From positions 248,001 through 312,000 of the forward strand of contig JAZRVO010000012.1 of assembly GCA_045599185.1 (NCBI GenBank): 64,000 nucleotides of DNA, written 5' to 3'. Positions within the stretch are counted from its first letter, which is position 1, and every line of letters begins with the position of its first letter. The notes under the pieces are model-generated. The model saw nothing but the letters and a program-made list of their open reading frames with translations. It did not search any database and was not told the DNA's origin. Positions 1 to 9,109 of the stretch are shown here, in pieces. The translations under genes and the position numbers were made by a program. This DNA comes from UBA1240 sp045599185. GTDB taxonomy: Bacteria > Spirochaetota > Spirochaetia > Treponematales > Treponemataceae.

Positions 1-3000
1 GCCAAAACGCTTAACGTATTCTACAACGTTTTCAACTTCATTTTCGGTTACGTAAGTGCCCTGAATGCGTACCGGGAAAGGATCGACTGCGGAAGCATAA
101 AGCATATCGCCTTTGCCCAAAAGCTTTTCTGCACCAACCTGATCAATGATGATGCGGCTGTCCATTTTTGCGGCAACCATAAAGGCAATTCTGGTTGGGA
201 TGTTTGCCTTGATAAGGCCTGTAATTACGTCTACGCTTGGGCGCTGGGTTGCCAGCACCAGATGAATTCCTACGGCGCGGCTCATTGCGGCAAGGCGCGA
301 AACTGTCGATTCCAGTTCCTTGCCGGTTGTTGCCATAAGGTCTGCAAATTCGTCAATAATTACCACAATGTAAGGCAGTTTTTCGTTTGCAATGTGGCGT
401 TCGTCAATCCGCTTGTTGTAACTTTTAATGTCGCGCACGCCCATGTGGTCAAGCAGGGCATATCGGCGTTCCATTTCGCAAAGGCAGTATTGAAGAGCCT
501 GAAATGCCTTTTTAGGTTCTGTAATTACCGGCGTAAGCAGGTGCGGAATGTCGTTGTAAAGCTTCAGTTCAACAATTTTCGGGTCAATAAGAATCATTTT
601 AACCTGCTGCGGTGAACGCTTGTACAAAATTGAAAGAATCATTGTGTTAACGCATACAGATTTACCTGAACCTGTTGAACCTGCAATCAAAAGGTGCGGC
701 GTCGCGGCAAGGTCTAAAAGTTTTGCTTCGCCCGTAATGTCTTTTCCCAAAACAACTGGTATTTCCATTTTGTTGAAAAGCGGTGAATCGTTGTCAATCA
801 GTTCCTTAAAGCCAACGATTGCACGTTCTTTGTTTGGTACTTCAATGCCTACGGCGTGTTTGCCAGGAATTGGTGCAACAATGCGCACGCTGGAAGCTGC
901 CAGACGAAGTGCAATATTGTCCTGCAATGCAACGATGCGGTTTAATTTAACGCCGGGTGCCGGTAAAATTTCAAACATTGTAATTACAGGACCTTTGCGT
1001 ATGCCAGTAACTTCTGCTTCAATCTTAAACTCCGAAAGTGTCTGCTTAAGAATATTGGCGGCGCGCTGGGTTTCGGCATCAATAATCCAGTACTGGTTGT
1101 CCGGGTAGGTTTCAAGCAGGCCTTCTGCCGGAATTGAATAAGTTACCGCCGGTTTTACGGGTTTTGCAGCCGGTGCAGGTTCTTCTGCCTGATCTTCAAA
1201 ATCAGAATTTTCGTCAATGTCTTCTTCATCGTCAGTTTCTGTTTCTGCGGCTTCAAAATCGTCTATCCGTTCAATTCCTTCTGTATCGTCAGCGGTTTCT
1301 TCATCTTCGGTTTCGCCATAATCGTCCAAAACTTCGGCTTCCGGTTCTTCTTTTACTGCGCTAAATGAAGAAGTTGGAATTCTGGTTTGCAGAAGCTGGT
1401 CAATGCTTGGCACTTCATCAACTTCGTAGGCTTCGTTTTCATCGTCTTCAAGGGTATCAATCTGGCGGTTAGGGTTACCAAGACCGTTGCCTAAAAAATT
1501 GCTGCTTGCCGAAAAACTGTCATTTTTTTTTGCTTCTTCGGCTTCGTCAAAAGTGCTGATTACTGGTTCTTCGTAATCGTCTTCTTCAATTTCTTCCAGT
1601 GCTTCTTCGCTTTCGCTTTCTGTTTCAGCTTCATAGTCTGGTACAGTTTCTTCCGGCTGAATGTCTAAAGCACTTGGCAAAGTTTTAAAAGCCTGTTCTT
1701 CGGCAACGCTTACATCATCGCTGGTTAAAGGCGTAATTTCGCCCGGTTCTGTAAAATCATCGTCGTCAAGGGCAAGTTCAATGTCGCTGTTTTCTTCAAT
1801 GTCGTCAAAGGCACTTTGAACAGGTTCTTCGTCTTCGTCCTCGTCGTCTTCAAAAGCTGGTATCGGTTCAAGGTTTTCCGGCTGAATCGGTGCAAAAGGA
1901 TTTTCCAGAAAAGCTGCTTCGCTTTGGCTTGTAAAGTTTTCTGTGCCAAGTTCTGCAACCGGGGTCTGTTCTTCGTAGGTTTTGGCGGCTTCTGCCAAAC
2001 TGCCGGCCGGCGTTACAATTTCTTCGTGGGTGGCCGGTGCGCCGGAAAGCTGCTGGCGCAGAATGTCCAAAGATGAATTTCCTTCATTTTTTTGCTGGTT
2101 TGCGGCCAATACGCTTGCAACGGCTGCGGTGCTTTCGGCACTGGCCGGTTTTGAAGGCGTAAAAATTGAAGGCGTTTCGTCAGTTTCAGCTTCTTCTGCC
2201 GGGGCTGTTTCAAAGTTTTCTGCGCTTTCTGTTGCAGAAGAATCATTAAAATCTTTCTGCACGGCAGTTTCTTCTTCCTGTTCAGCATTTTCTGCGTTTT
2301 CGTCTTTTTCAATCTGGTCTGGCCGATTTTCGGGCAAAACTTTTTCTCCCGGATTGATGATGCGCTTGAAGTTTACAAAAACCGGTGCATCTTCCATTTT
2401 TTCAACGCTTTCTTCTGTAGGTGCTGCTGCCGGCTGTGGTTCTTCTTCAACGGTTTCTGTTACTTCCGGTTTTGCGCCCGGCTGGGGTTTCTGTACAAAA
2501 TCGCCCACGTCTTTATAGTTGTTCCAGGCTTCGCCTTTCTGCGCAATCTGTTCTTTGTAAGGTACAAAACGCGGTACTACAAAAGGCGAACGGTAATCGT
2601 CAGCGTCTTCTTCTTCATCGTTTTCGCCTGCTTCTTTTTCCGTTGAATTTGCCACGGCTTCATCAATCTGAACTTTTTCAATTATGCCTTTTGGCGTAAA
2701 ACCAATGTCGCTTTCGTCATTTCTTTCTGAAATTTCAGAAGTTTCTGCTTTTGGGTCTGCCTTTTCAGCTTCGGCAGCCGGTTTTGCAAATGCGGTTTCT
2801 TCTGCAAGGTCTTCGGTTTCTTCTGTTTTTTCATTTTTGGTGGCATTTTCGGCGCGTTTAAGGCTTAAAAAATCTGCCAGAATGCCAATTAAAAGATATT
2901 CAATTGCAACCAAAAGGGCGCAGATTACAAAAACTGCCGCAACTTTAAAGTTAAGCAGGGCAGAATTATCGGTGGCAAGCAGATATTTTGCAACGCGTTC

Positions 3001-3285
3001 TGCAAAAACAACGCTTGCAAAGGGAACAACGGAAGCCCCCAGATAAATGCTTGAGCGGAAAGTGTACATTTTGAAGAAAAGCAGAAGGCCTGCAACAAAT
3101 AAAAAAACCGGTATCAGTATGGAAGAAAAACCGTAAACGCCAAAAAGTATTGCGCCAATTTTGAATACAGGCGGTTGGGCTGCACCATAAGCAAAAAACT
3201 GCATCAAAATGGCACAAATAAAAAATATTGCACAAGCTTCTAGTACAAAACCTAAGGGAATAGAAAACTTTTCTGAGCGATTCAT
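1..3285 (-). CDS. ftsK: DNA translocase FtsK/SpoIIIE, partial (3' end outside window)
   Basis: Membrane-anchored dsDNA translocase that clears and segregates chromosome termini at the division septum. The ORF was read on the minus strand from ATG at 3285, which is preceded by a CGGAG ribosome site; 1095 codons lie in the window and it is still open at base 1. The N-terminal ~130 residues are hydrophobic with several membrane helices. A long acidic Glu/Asp/Ser/Thr-rich linker follows (about residues 140-660). The RecA-like motor comes last: Walker A GSTGSGKS at residues 869-876 (nt 658-681) and Walker B VVIIDEFADL with the Asp-Glu pair at 978-979 (nt 349-354). The C-terminal end of the motor and any gamma (DNA-reading) domain are outside the window. 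Family assignment is secure; KOPS recognition cannot be judged from here. Confidence 0.97.
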   Translation of the reverse strand, partial: MNRSEKFSIPLGFVLEACAIFFICAILMQFFAYGAAQPPVFKIGAILFGVYGFSSILIPVFLFVAGLLLFFKMYTFRSSIYLGASVVPFASVVFAERVAKYLLATDNSALLNFKVAAVFVICALLVAIEYLLIGILADFLSLKRAENATKNEKTEETEDLAEETAFAKPAAEAEKADPKAETSEISERNDESDIGFTPKGIIEKVQIDEAVANSTEKEAGENDEEEDADDYRSPFVVPRFVPYKEQIAQKGEAWNNYKDVGDFVQKPQPGAKPEVTETVEEEPQPAAAPTEESVEKMEDAPVFVNFKRIINPGEKVLPENRPDQIEKDENAENAEQEEETAVQKDFNDSSATESAENFETAPAEEAETDETPSIFTPSKPASAESTAAVASVLAANQQKNEGNSSLDILRQQLSGAPATHEEIVTPAGSLAEAAKTYEEQTPVAELGTENFTSQSEAAFLENPFAPIQPENLEPIPAFEDDEDEDEEPVQSAFDDIEENSDIELALDDDDFTEPGEITPLTSDDVSVAEEQAFKTLPSALDIQPEETVPDYEAETESESEEALEEIEEDDYEEPVISTFDEAEEAKKNDSFSASSNFLGNGLGNPNRQIDTLEDDENEAYEVDEVPSIDQLLQTRIPTSSFSAVKEEPEAEVLDDYGETEDEETADDTEGIERIDDFEAAETETDDEEDIDENSDFEDQAEEPAPAAKPVKPAVTYSIPAEGLLETYPDNQYWIIDAETQRAANILKQTLSEFKIEAEVTGIRKGPVITMFEILPAPGVKLNRIVALQDNIALRLAASSVRIVAPIPGKHAVGIEVPNKERAIVGFKELIDNDSPLFNKMEIPVVLGKDITGEAKLLDLAATPHLLIAGSTGSGKSVCVNTMILSILYKRSPQQVKMILIDPKIVELKLYNDIPHLLTPVITEPKKAFQALQYCLCEMERRYALLDHMGVRDIKSYNKRIDERHIANEKLPYIVVIIDEFADLMATTGKELESTVSRLAAMSRAVGIHLVLATQRPSVDVITGLIKANIPTRIAFMVAAKMDSRIIIDQVGAEKLLGKGDMLYASAVDPFPVRIQGTYVTENEVENVVEYVKRFG

Positions 3286-3302
3286 TCAATAAACTCCGAG
3301 TG

Positions 3303-3341
3303 AAAAAAAGCGCAAATGTTTGCTTTTTATTTGTCGCTTTT
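3303..3341 (-). terminator. Rho-independent terminator after the solute-binding protein
   Basis: On the minus strand AAAAGCG...AAAT pairs with ATTTG...CGCTTTT around an 11-nt loop and is followed by a run of T. It lies between the solute-binding protein gene and the ftsK start, so most transcription from upstream should stop here. A separate ftsK promoter was not recognised in the short remaining gap, so some read-through is possible. Confidence 0.6.
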
Positions 3342-3388
3342 GATTATCGGAATTCTGAAATTGGATTTTAGGGAATTTTTAAACCACT

Positions 3389-4420
3389 TTACTGGTCTTC
3401 GCTTATGGCACGGAAAAACATTTTGCAGTAGTCATCGCCGTTCAGCCGTGCGTCTTCAAAATCGTAGCCAATGTCACCTGTTTTTTCCAGGCCTGCTTCT
3501 TTTGCGGCTTTTACAGGCGGCGCATTGTCCAAAAGAAGCAGCTGGTAAGATCCGTGTTTCTGGGCAAGGCTTACGCAGTCCGGCGAAAGGGCAAATTCTA
3601 TGAATTTTTTTGCGTTTTCTTCATTTTTACAGCCTGCAAGAATTGCTACCGGCCCAATTTCGTATGAAGTTCCGCTGTATGGTATTCCGATTCCTATGTT
3701 GTCATAGTGGTAGTCTACAATCTGGCACAGGGCATCGTGCAAAAAGCCAATGCCAATGGCAGCTTCGCCGGTGGCCAGAAGCTTGGCAGGCGCTATCCCC
3801 GATTCGGTGTAAAATGCTACGTTTTTGTTCAGTTTCTTAAAATATTCTGTCGCGGCTTCTTCGCCCCGGTGCTGTACTATTGTGTTTACAATCATCCGGC
3901 CTGTGCCCGAAGTTTTTGGCGAACCGAACGCTATTAAGCCCTGATACTTGGAATTAATCAGGTCTTCCCAGTCTTTGGGCGGTTCCAGTTTAAGGCGGCG
4001 CAGTTCTGTTTTGTTCCAGTAAAACCCCAGAATTCCAAGGTAAATGCCGTACCAGCGGTTTTTTGGGTCTTTGTAAAGCTTGTCGGTCAGGTGGCAGGCG
4101 TTCTGGGCTTCGTAAGGCATTAAAAGGCCTGCGCTTGCGGCCTGATTAAACGGGTCTGTCGTGCCGCCAAACCAAACGTCCGCACTTGGCGTACCGTGGG
4201 CATCGGTAATGCGCTCAAGGGCTTCTACGGTAGAAAGCCGCTGATAATGGGTTTTTACGCCGTAAAGTTTTTCAAATTTCTGGCATGCAGCAATAAGATA
4301 TTCTTCTTCGCAGCAGCCGTAAACGTTCAGTTCGCCTTTTGGTGTGCCTTCAAGGCGCCCGACGGCAAAGATATTTGTAAAAATTGAAGAGAAAAATAAA
4401 ATCAGAACTAACTTTTTCAA
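3389..4420 (-). CDS. ABC transporter substrate-binding protein, Fe(3+)/COG1840 type
   Basis: Secreted solute-binding protein of 343 residues, the usual length for the FbpA/FutA/AfuA (iron(III)) and phosphonate-binding families. An N-terminal signal peptide runs through about residue 19 (MKKLVLILFFSSIFTNIFA). The mature part begins GELNVYGCCEEEYL, equivalent to the usual 'LNVYSxR' start of this fold, and also carries SADVWFGGTTDPF and the late motif GPVAILAGCKNEENAKKFIEF. The start codon is TTG, supported by GAAGGAG nine bases upstream. No permease or ATPase gene lies beside it, so it is an orphan whose transporter must be encoded elsewhere. The ligand is uncertain: iron is the default for the family, but no metal-binding Tyr pair can be assigned with confidence by eye. 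Confidence 0.85.
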   Translation of the reverse strand: MKKLVLILFFSSIFTNIFAVGRLEGTPKGELNVYGCCEEEYLIAACQKFEKLYGVKTHYQRLSTVEALERITDAHGTPSADVWFGGTTDPFNQAASAGLLMPYEAQNACHLTDKLYKDPKNRWYGIYLGILGFYWNKTELRRLKLEPPKDWEDLINSKYQGLIAFGSPKTSGTGRMIVNTIVQHRGEEAATEYFKKLNKNVAFYTESGIAPAKLLATGEAAIGIGFLHDALCQIVDYHYDNIGIGIPYSGTSYEIGPVAILAGCKNEENAKKFIEFALSPDCVSLAQKHGSYQLLLLDNAPPVKAAKEAGLEKTGDIGYDFEDARLNGDDYCKMFFRAISEDQ

Positions 4421-4510
4421 AAAATTCTCCTTCGGGGCGGGGCAATTTTTTCAATTTTCTTCTATATATTAACTGCAAAACTGAAAAACCGGAAAAAAAT
4501 GAAAATTAAA

Positions 4511-5122
4511 TTAAAGGCTGAAGCCTGGCATAATCATTCCTACGCCAAGTTCCGCGGCGTGGCTGCGCATGGCCATAATGCAGTGCTGGATAATGTCCGC
4601 ATCCGTCAGTTCAGGAATTTCTGCTTTCATCATTTCCATGCCTGCGCTTATTACGTCACGGTTGCAGCCTGCGGCAAATGCCGGGGTCTTAAACTTTTTC
4701 ACCACCGACTTTGCTTCCATGTCCATTACGCTGCGGCTTGGACGCGCCATTGCGCAGGCAAAAATAAGGCCGGTCAGCTCGTCAATTGTGTAAAGAATTT
4801 TTTCCATTATATTGGCCGGTGCAACGTCGCAGCAAATGTTCCAGCCGTGGCTCTGTACTGCGTGAACAAGTTCGTCCGTAATTCCTTCAAAATTTGCTTT
4901 TTCACTTTCAAAAATTTCTGCGGCTTTTACGCAGTGTTCGTCCGGGTATTTTTCGTAGTCTATGTCGTGCAAAAGCCCGGCGCATTCCCAGAATTCGGGG
5001 TCAGGGTCTTTTATGTAGTTTGCCCAGTATTTTAAAACTACGGAAACGGTTTTGCAGTGGCGCTGCAAAGTATTGGAAGTTACATGCTTTGCCAGCAGTT
5101 CTTGTGCGTCTTCAAATTTCAT
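4511..5122 (-). CDS. HD-domain phosphohydrolase-like protein
   Basis: Predicted metal-dependent phosphohydrolase of 203 residues. A conserved His sits in the first helix (HCKTV), followed by the LLHDIDYEKYPDEH signature carrying the HD doublet, and a later SHGW, as in HDIG-type uncharacterised hydrolases. The ATG at 5122 is chosen over the TTG 12 nt upstream because GGAG sits seven bases before it and lies inside the longer version. It overlaps the end of the upstream acyltransferase-like gene by 11 nt, so the two are almost certainly cotranscribed. Substrate is unknown; small HD proteins of this form act on nucleotides or nucleic-acid products. HD membership is clear, role unassigned. Confidence 0.85.
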   Translation of the reverse strand: MKFEDAQELLAKHVTSNTLQRHCKTVSVVLKYWANYIKDPDPEFWECAGLLHDIDYEKYPDEHCVKAAEIFESEKANFEGITDELVHAVQSHGWNICCDVAPANIMEKILYTIDELTGLIFACAMARPSRSVMDMEAKSVVKKFKTPAFAAGCNRDVISAGMEMMKAEIPELTDADIIQHCIMAMRSHAAELGVGMIMPGFSL

Positions 5123-6230
5123 CTGTTTCTCCAAAAAGTTTAATTCCTAAAAATATTCTTAATGCGGTAAATTTTTTAAATACAAGGTGAAGAGCAATTG
5201 TTCCGCATAAGGTTGCGGCAAGGGTAAGGCAGAAAGCAAAAAAGCTGTTCCGTACAAAATTGAGGAAAAGGCAGGCAAAAAGTACGCTTAAAGTAGAACT
5301 GAAATAAACGCCTGTAAAAAGCATCGGGCTGAAAGTGTTCTTAAAGGTGTCCGGCCTGTCAAAATAGCGCTTGGTCAAAGAATAAACGCCGCAAAAACCT
5401 ACCATGCCGTAAATGCTTTCCAGCGCCTTTGTTCCTGCGGCAGAAAAAATGCCGTTTATTTCTGCATAAATGTAGCATACGCCCAATGCAATGCCCAGCG
5501 CCGCAAGCCAGTGGCGCAGGTTTTTCAACAGGCTTAAAACTTCGCTCCGGCAAAGAATGAAAAATCCTAAAATCCAGCCGGCAAGTATCCGGGTAAAGCT
5601 GAATGCAAAGAAAAGTTTCTGGGGCAAAAGCCACAGAAGGGCGGTTACTGCGGCAAAAATAACTGCAAGCCATGCAGGCGAAATTGAACCGTAATTCCTG
5701 TTTTTTAAAAGCATTGCAGGCACCAGCATTAAAAGGGCAAAAACAAAAAAGTTGAAAAGCACGCCAAAAATGCCGCTGGTAAAACAGCCGTCAGCACCGG
5801 TAAAATCACTTGCGTGGCTAAAAAAATTCCCGTAAACCGAAAGCAGCGAAAAATTTTCTGGCAGTGTGTCAAAAATGCCGGCTGCAAAATTGTGCTTTAC
5901 TGCAAAATAGCTTTGCAAGGGCATAAAAACCAGCACGCCAAAAACCGCCGGCAGAAGCAGGGCGTTCGTCTGGTTTTTTAAATACTGGTTTAATGGTAAA
6001 ATTTTAAAAAGGCGGGCAGAATAAACGCCGAAAATGCTGGCAATTAAAACAGGCAGCCAGGGCCGTAAAAATAAAAAAATGCTTTCTGCCAGCATGGAAT
6101 TCTGGCTGCGCAAAATGTAGGGGTACACATTGCCGCAGAAGGCCCAGGCGCAGTAAAAAAGAATGATGCCGCCTGCACAGATTGCGCGAATGCTTTTAAA
6201 TAATTCCTGGCTGGTCTGTCTGTTTTTCAT
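5112..6230 (-). CDS. Acyltransferase-3-like integral membrane protein
   Basis: Multi-pass membrane protein of 372 residues from the ATG at 6230 (AAGGCAAGG upstream); an in-frame ATG at 6257 has no ribosome site. Roughly ten hydrophobic helices are visible. The stretch NALLLPAVFGVLVFMPLQSYF, placed after the second or third helix, resembles the 'R..R.L.P.l....v..P.q.Y' region of acyltransferase-3 (OafA/MdoC-like) proteins that O-acylate surface sugars. The catalytic His of helix 1 is not where expected: the equivalent segment reads ILFYCAWAFCGN. It is therefore either a divergent or inactive member, or a different membrane family. It is followed immediately by the overlapping HD gene. Confidence 0.55.
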   Translation of the reverse strand: MKNRQTSQELFKSIRAICAGGIILFYCAWAFCGNVYPYILRSQNSMLAESIFLFLRPWLPVLIASIFGVYSARLFKILPLNQYLKNQTNALLLPAVFGVLVFMPLQSYFAVKHNFAAGIFDTLPENFSLLSVYGNFFSHASDFTGADGCFTSGIFGVLFNFFVFALLMLVPAMLLKNRNYGSISPAWLAVIFAAVTALLWLLPQKLFFAFSFTRILAGWILGFFILCRSEVLSLLKNLRHWLAALGIALGVCYIYAEINGIFSAAGTKALESIYGMVGFCGVYSLTKRYFDRPDTFKNTFSPMLFTGVYFSSTLSVLFACLFLNFVRNSFFAFCLTLAATLCGTIALHLVFKKFTALRIFLGIKLFGETDEI

Positions 6231-6464
6231 TTTTTGCCTTGCCTTTGTGCCGTGCATGAATGCCGTTTGCCGGTTTTTGCAGTAGTTTTAAGAAATATAT
6301 ACGTTAATTGTAAACGTTTAGGTTAAGTGGTGCAACTGTAAAAATTTTCAAACTTAGGGTGAAAACTAAGAAGACCCCGGGCAGGTGTGCAGGGCAGTGT
6401 GAAATAAAAAAATTTCGGTGTTGTTTAAAATTGGTTGGCTTATAAAATTGAAACAAAAATAAAA

Positions 6465-6493
6465 TTGTAATTAGTACAAAAACTCTTTAAAAT
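6465..6493 (+). promoter_or_regulatory. Candidate promoter of pflB
   Basis: TTGTAA, 17-bp spacer, TAAAAT, giving a start near 6500 and a leader of about 235 nt. Other A+T-rich -10-like hexamers occur nearby, so the exact start is uncertain. Confidence 0.5.
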
Positions 6494-6568
6494 GCACTTG
6501 CATAAATCTTAAAAGAATGTTTACATAGATAAAGAAAACTTTAGCAAAAGTTTTTGAAAAAATTAAAA

Positions 6569-6708
6569 AAGCAGTTTTATTTGCAGGTTCAAAGGCCTGT
6601 AAAAAAACATAAACCGTTAAAGCATTCCGTTTTGTTGTCAACAGAACTGCTTGGTCTTTAACTGTCGGAATTTATGTTCCAAAGGTTCTTGCCGCGGATT
6701 TATGCGGC
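6569..6708 (+). promoter_or_regulatory. Structured 5' leader of pflB
   Basis: AAGCAGTT (6569-6576) pairs perfectly with AACTGCTT (6645-6652) and encloses a CAGG/CCTG hairpin (6584-6599). Downstream are two more hairpins with similar loops: GGAA-TTTATG-TTCC (6667-6680) and GCCGC-GGATTTAT-GCGGC (6691-6708), the last ending just before the AGAGG ribosome site. It matches no riboswitch class I recognise. Confidence 0.45.
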
Positions 6709-6735
6709 TATCAAATATACAAAGAGGTTTACACT

Positions 6736-9048
6736 ATGGAAATGAGACCGGAATGGGCAGGATTTAACCCAAAAGGTTTGTGGACAAGCGAAGTAAACGT
6801 TCGCGACTTTATCCAGGCCAACTACACACCTTACGAAGGTGATGAAAAGTTCTTGGCAGGTCCTACAGAAGCAACAAAAAAGCTCTTCAGTGAACTTATG
6901 AAGCTCCAGAAGGCAGAACATGACAAGAATGGTGTTCTTGACATGGATACTGATACTGTAACAGGTATCACGGCACATGCTCCTGCATACATCTGTGACG
7001 AAGGTAAAAATCTTGAACAGGTTGTAGGTCTTCAGACAGACAAACCTCTCAAACGCGCTTTCATGCCTTACGGCGGTATCAACATGGCTGTTCAGTCATG
7101 CGAAATGTATGGTTACAAAGTAAGTGACGAACTTAAAACAATCTTCACAAAATACCACAAAACACACAACGACGCTGTTTTTGATGTTTACACACCAGAA
7201 ATCCGCAAAGCACGTTCTGCACACCTTCTTACAGGTCTTCCTGATACTTACGGACGCGGCCGTATTGTTGGTGACTACCGCCGTATCGCTCTTTACGGTA
7301 TCGATTACCTTATCAAATGCAAGGAAGCTGACAAAGCCAACACTGGCAACGGCACAATGACAGAAGACGTAATTCGCCTTCGCGAAGAAGTTTCTGAACA
7401 GATTAAATGCCTGAAACAGATGAAAGAAATGGCTGCTTCTTACGGTTTCGATATTTCTAAACCTGCAAAAACAGCAAAAGAAGCTTTCCAGTGGCTGTAC
7501 TTCGGTTATCTGGCAGCTATCAAGACACAGAACGGTGCAGCAATGTCAGTTGGTCGCGTATCAACATTCCTCGACATCTACATCGAACGCGATATGAAAA
7601 ACGGCGTTCTTACAGAATCACAGGCTCAGGAACTTGTTGACCACATCGTTATGAAGTTCCGCATGGTTCGCTTCGCCCGTATCGAAAGCTACAACCAGCT
7701 TTTCTCTGGTGACCCAGTATGGGCAACACTGGAAGTTGGTGGTCTTGGACAGGACGGACGCCACATGGTTACAAAGAACGACTACCGTTTCCTCCACACA
7801 CTGGAAAACATGTCGCCTTCTCCAGAACCAAACATGACTGTTTTGTATTCAAAACGTCTGCCAGAAGTTTTCCGCAAATACTGTGCAAAAGTTTCTATTG
7901 ATACTTCTTCTATCCAGTACGAAAACGACGAAATCATGCGCCCAATCTGGGGTGATGACTACTCAATCTGCTGCTGTGTTTCTGCAACACAGACTGGTAA
8001 AGAAATGCAGTTCTTCGGTGCACGTGCCAACCTTGCTAAAGCCCTTCTTTACGCAATCAACGGTGGCCGCGATGAAGGTTGTGGTCTTACACCAGGCGTT
8101 CAGGTTGGTCCGGAACTGGCACCTATTACTTCTGAATACCTCGATTACAACGAAGTTGTTCGCAAATACGACGCAATGCTTGAATGGCTTGCTGACCTGT
8201 ATGTAAATACATTGAACGCAATCCACTACATGCACGACAAATACTACTACGAAGCTGCTGAACTTGCTCTTGAAGACACAAACGTTAAGAGAACATTCGC
8301 AACTGGTATTGCCGGTTTCTCTCACGTTGTTGACTCACTTTCTGCAATCAAATATGCAAAAGTTAAAGTTATCCGCGAAGACGTTCAGGTTAAGAACAAG
8401 AAAACTGGTGAAGTTATCGAAACCGTTAAAGGCATGGCAAAAGACTTCGTAATTGAAGGAGACTTCCCACGCTACGGACAGGATGATGACCGCGCAGACG
8501 AAATTGCAGTTTGGTTGCTTAAAACCTTTATGGCTAAAATTGAAAAGCACCCAACATACCGCAATGCAGAACCTTCTACTTCAATCCTTACAATTACTTC
8601 AAACGTTGTATACGGAAAAGCTACCGGTTCACTGCCTGACGGACGCAAAGCTGGTGAACCATTCTCACCGGGTGCAAACCCTTCTTACGGTGCAGAAACA
8701 AAAGGTCTCGTAAAATCTTTGAACTCTGTTGCTAAAGTTCCTTACAAATACGCTTTGGACGGAATTTCTAACACACAGACAATCAACCCATCTGCCCTCG
8801 GTCACGATGAAAATGAACGCATTGACAACCTTGTAAACGTTCTTGACGGTTACTTCTCACAGGGTTCTCACCACCTTAACGTTAACGTATTCGGTGTTGA
8901 AAAACTTAAGGATTGTCAGGCTCACCCAGAAAAACCTGAATATGCAAACTTCACAGTTCGCGTTTCTGGTTACGCTGTACGCTTCATCAACCTTACAAAG
9001 GAACAGCAGGACGACGTTATCGCTCGTACTTGCCACGCTTCACTGTAA
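6736..9048 (+). CDS. pflB: Formate C-acetyltransferase (pyruvate formate-lyase)
   Basis: Cytosolic glycyl-radical enzyme converting pyruvate and CoA to acetyl-CoA and formate, the oxygen-sensitive core of mixed-acid fermentation. At 770 residues it is close to the E. coli enzyme. The active-site region reads YSICCCVSATQTGKEMQFF; the catalytic pair aligns with Cys413-Cys414, preceded by an extra Cys412 where the E. coli sequence has Ala. The radical-bearing Gly is Gly745 in RVSGYAVRF near the C-terminus. AGAGG lies eight bases before the ATG. It is followed by two terminator-like hairpins and then its activase pflA. Codon use looks more optimised than in its neighbours (frequent ttc, aac, cgc), consistent with high expression. 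Confidence 0.98.
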   Translation: MEMRPEWAGFNPKGLWTSEVNVRDFIQANYTPYEGDEKFLAGPTEATKKLFSELMKLQKAEHDKNGVLDMDTDTVTGITAHAPAYICDEGKNLEQVVGLQTDKPLKRAFMPYGGINMAVQSCEMYGYKVSDELKTIFTKYHKTHNDAVFDVYTPEIRKARSAHLLTGLPDTYGRGRIVGDYRRIALYGIDYLIKCKEADKANTGNGTMTEDVIRLREEVSEQIKCLKQMKEMAASYGFDISKPAKTAKEAFQWLYFGYLAAIKTQNGAAMSVGRVSTFLDIYIERDMKNGVLTESQAQELVDHIVMKFRMVRFARIESYNQLFSGDPVWATLEVGGLGQDGRHMVTKNDYRFLHTLENMSPSPEPNMTVLYSKRLPEVFRKYCAKVSIDTSSIQYENDEIMRPIWGDDYSICCCVSATQTGKEMQFFGARANLAKALLYAINGGRDEGCGLTPGVQVGPELAPITSEYLDYNEVVRKYDAMLEWLADLYVNTLNAIHYMHDKYYYEAAELALEDTNVKRTFATGIAGFSHVVDSLSAIKYAKVKVIREDVQVKNKKTGEVIETVKGMAKDFVIEGDFPRYGQDDDRADEIAVWLLKTFMAKIEKHPTYRNAEPSTSILTITSNVVYGKATGSLPDGRKAGEPFSPGANPSYGAETKGLVKSLNSVAKVPYKYALDGISNTQTINPSALGHDENERIDNLVNVLDGYFSQGSHHLNVNVFGVEKLKDCQAHPEKPEYANFTVRVSGYAVRFINLTKEQQDDVIARTCHASL

Positions 9049-9074
9049 TTTGATAAAGGGAAAACCGCGAAAAG

Positions 9075-9092
9075 CTGCCCGGCAGTTTTTTT
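9075..9092 (+). terminator. Short terminator-like hairpin after pflB
   Basis: CTGC-CCG-GCAG hairpin followed by seven T, 26 nt after the pflB stop. The short stem suggests partial termination. Confidence 0.5.
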
Positions 9093-9109
9093 GCGATTAA
9101 GCTGAATAA

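Larger units (their letters stand above)
6231..6735. other. 505-bp divergent intergenic region, very A+T rich
   Basis: Separates the leftward acyltransferase-like gene from rightward pflB. No ORF of note is present. It holds a sigma70-like promoter and a structured pflB leader (listed separately). The part nearest the acyltransferase gene (6258-6420) shows nothing that I could assign. Confidence 0.5.
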
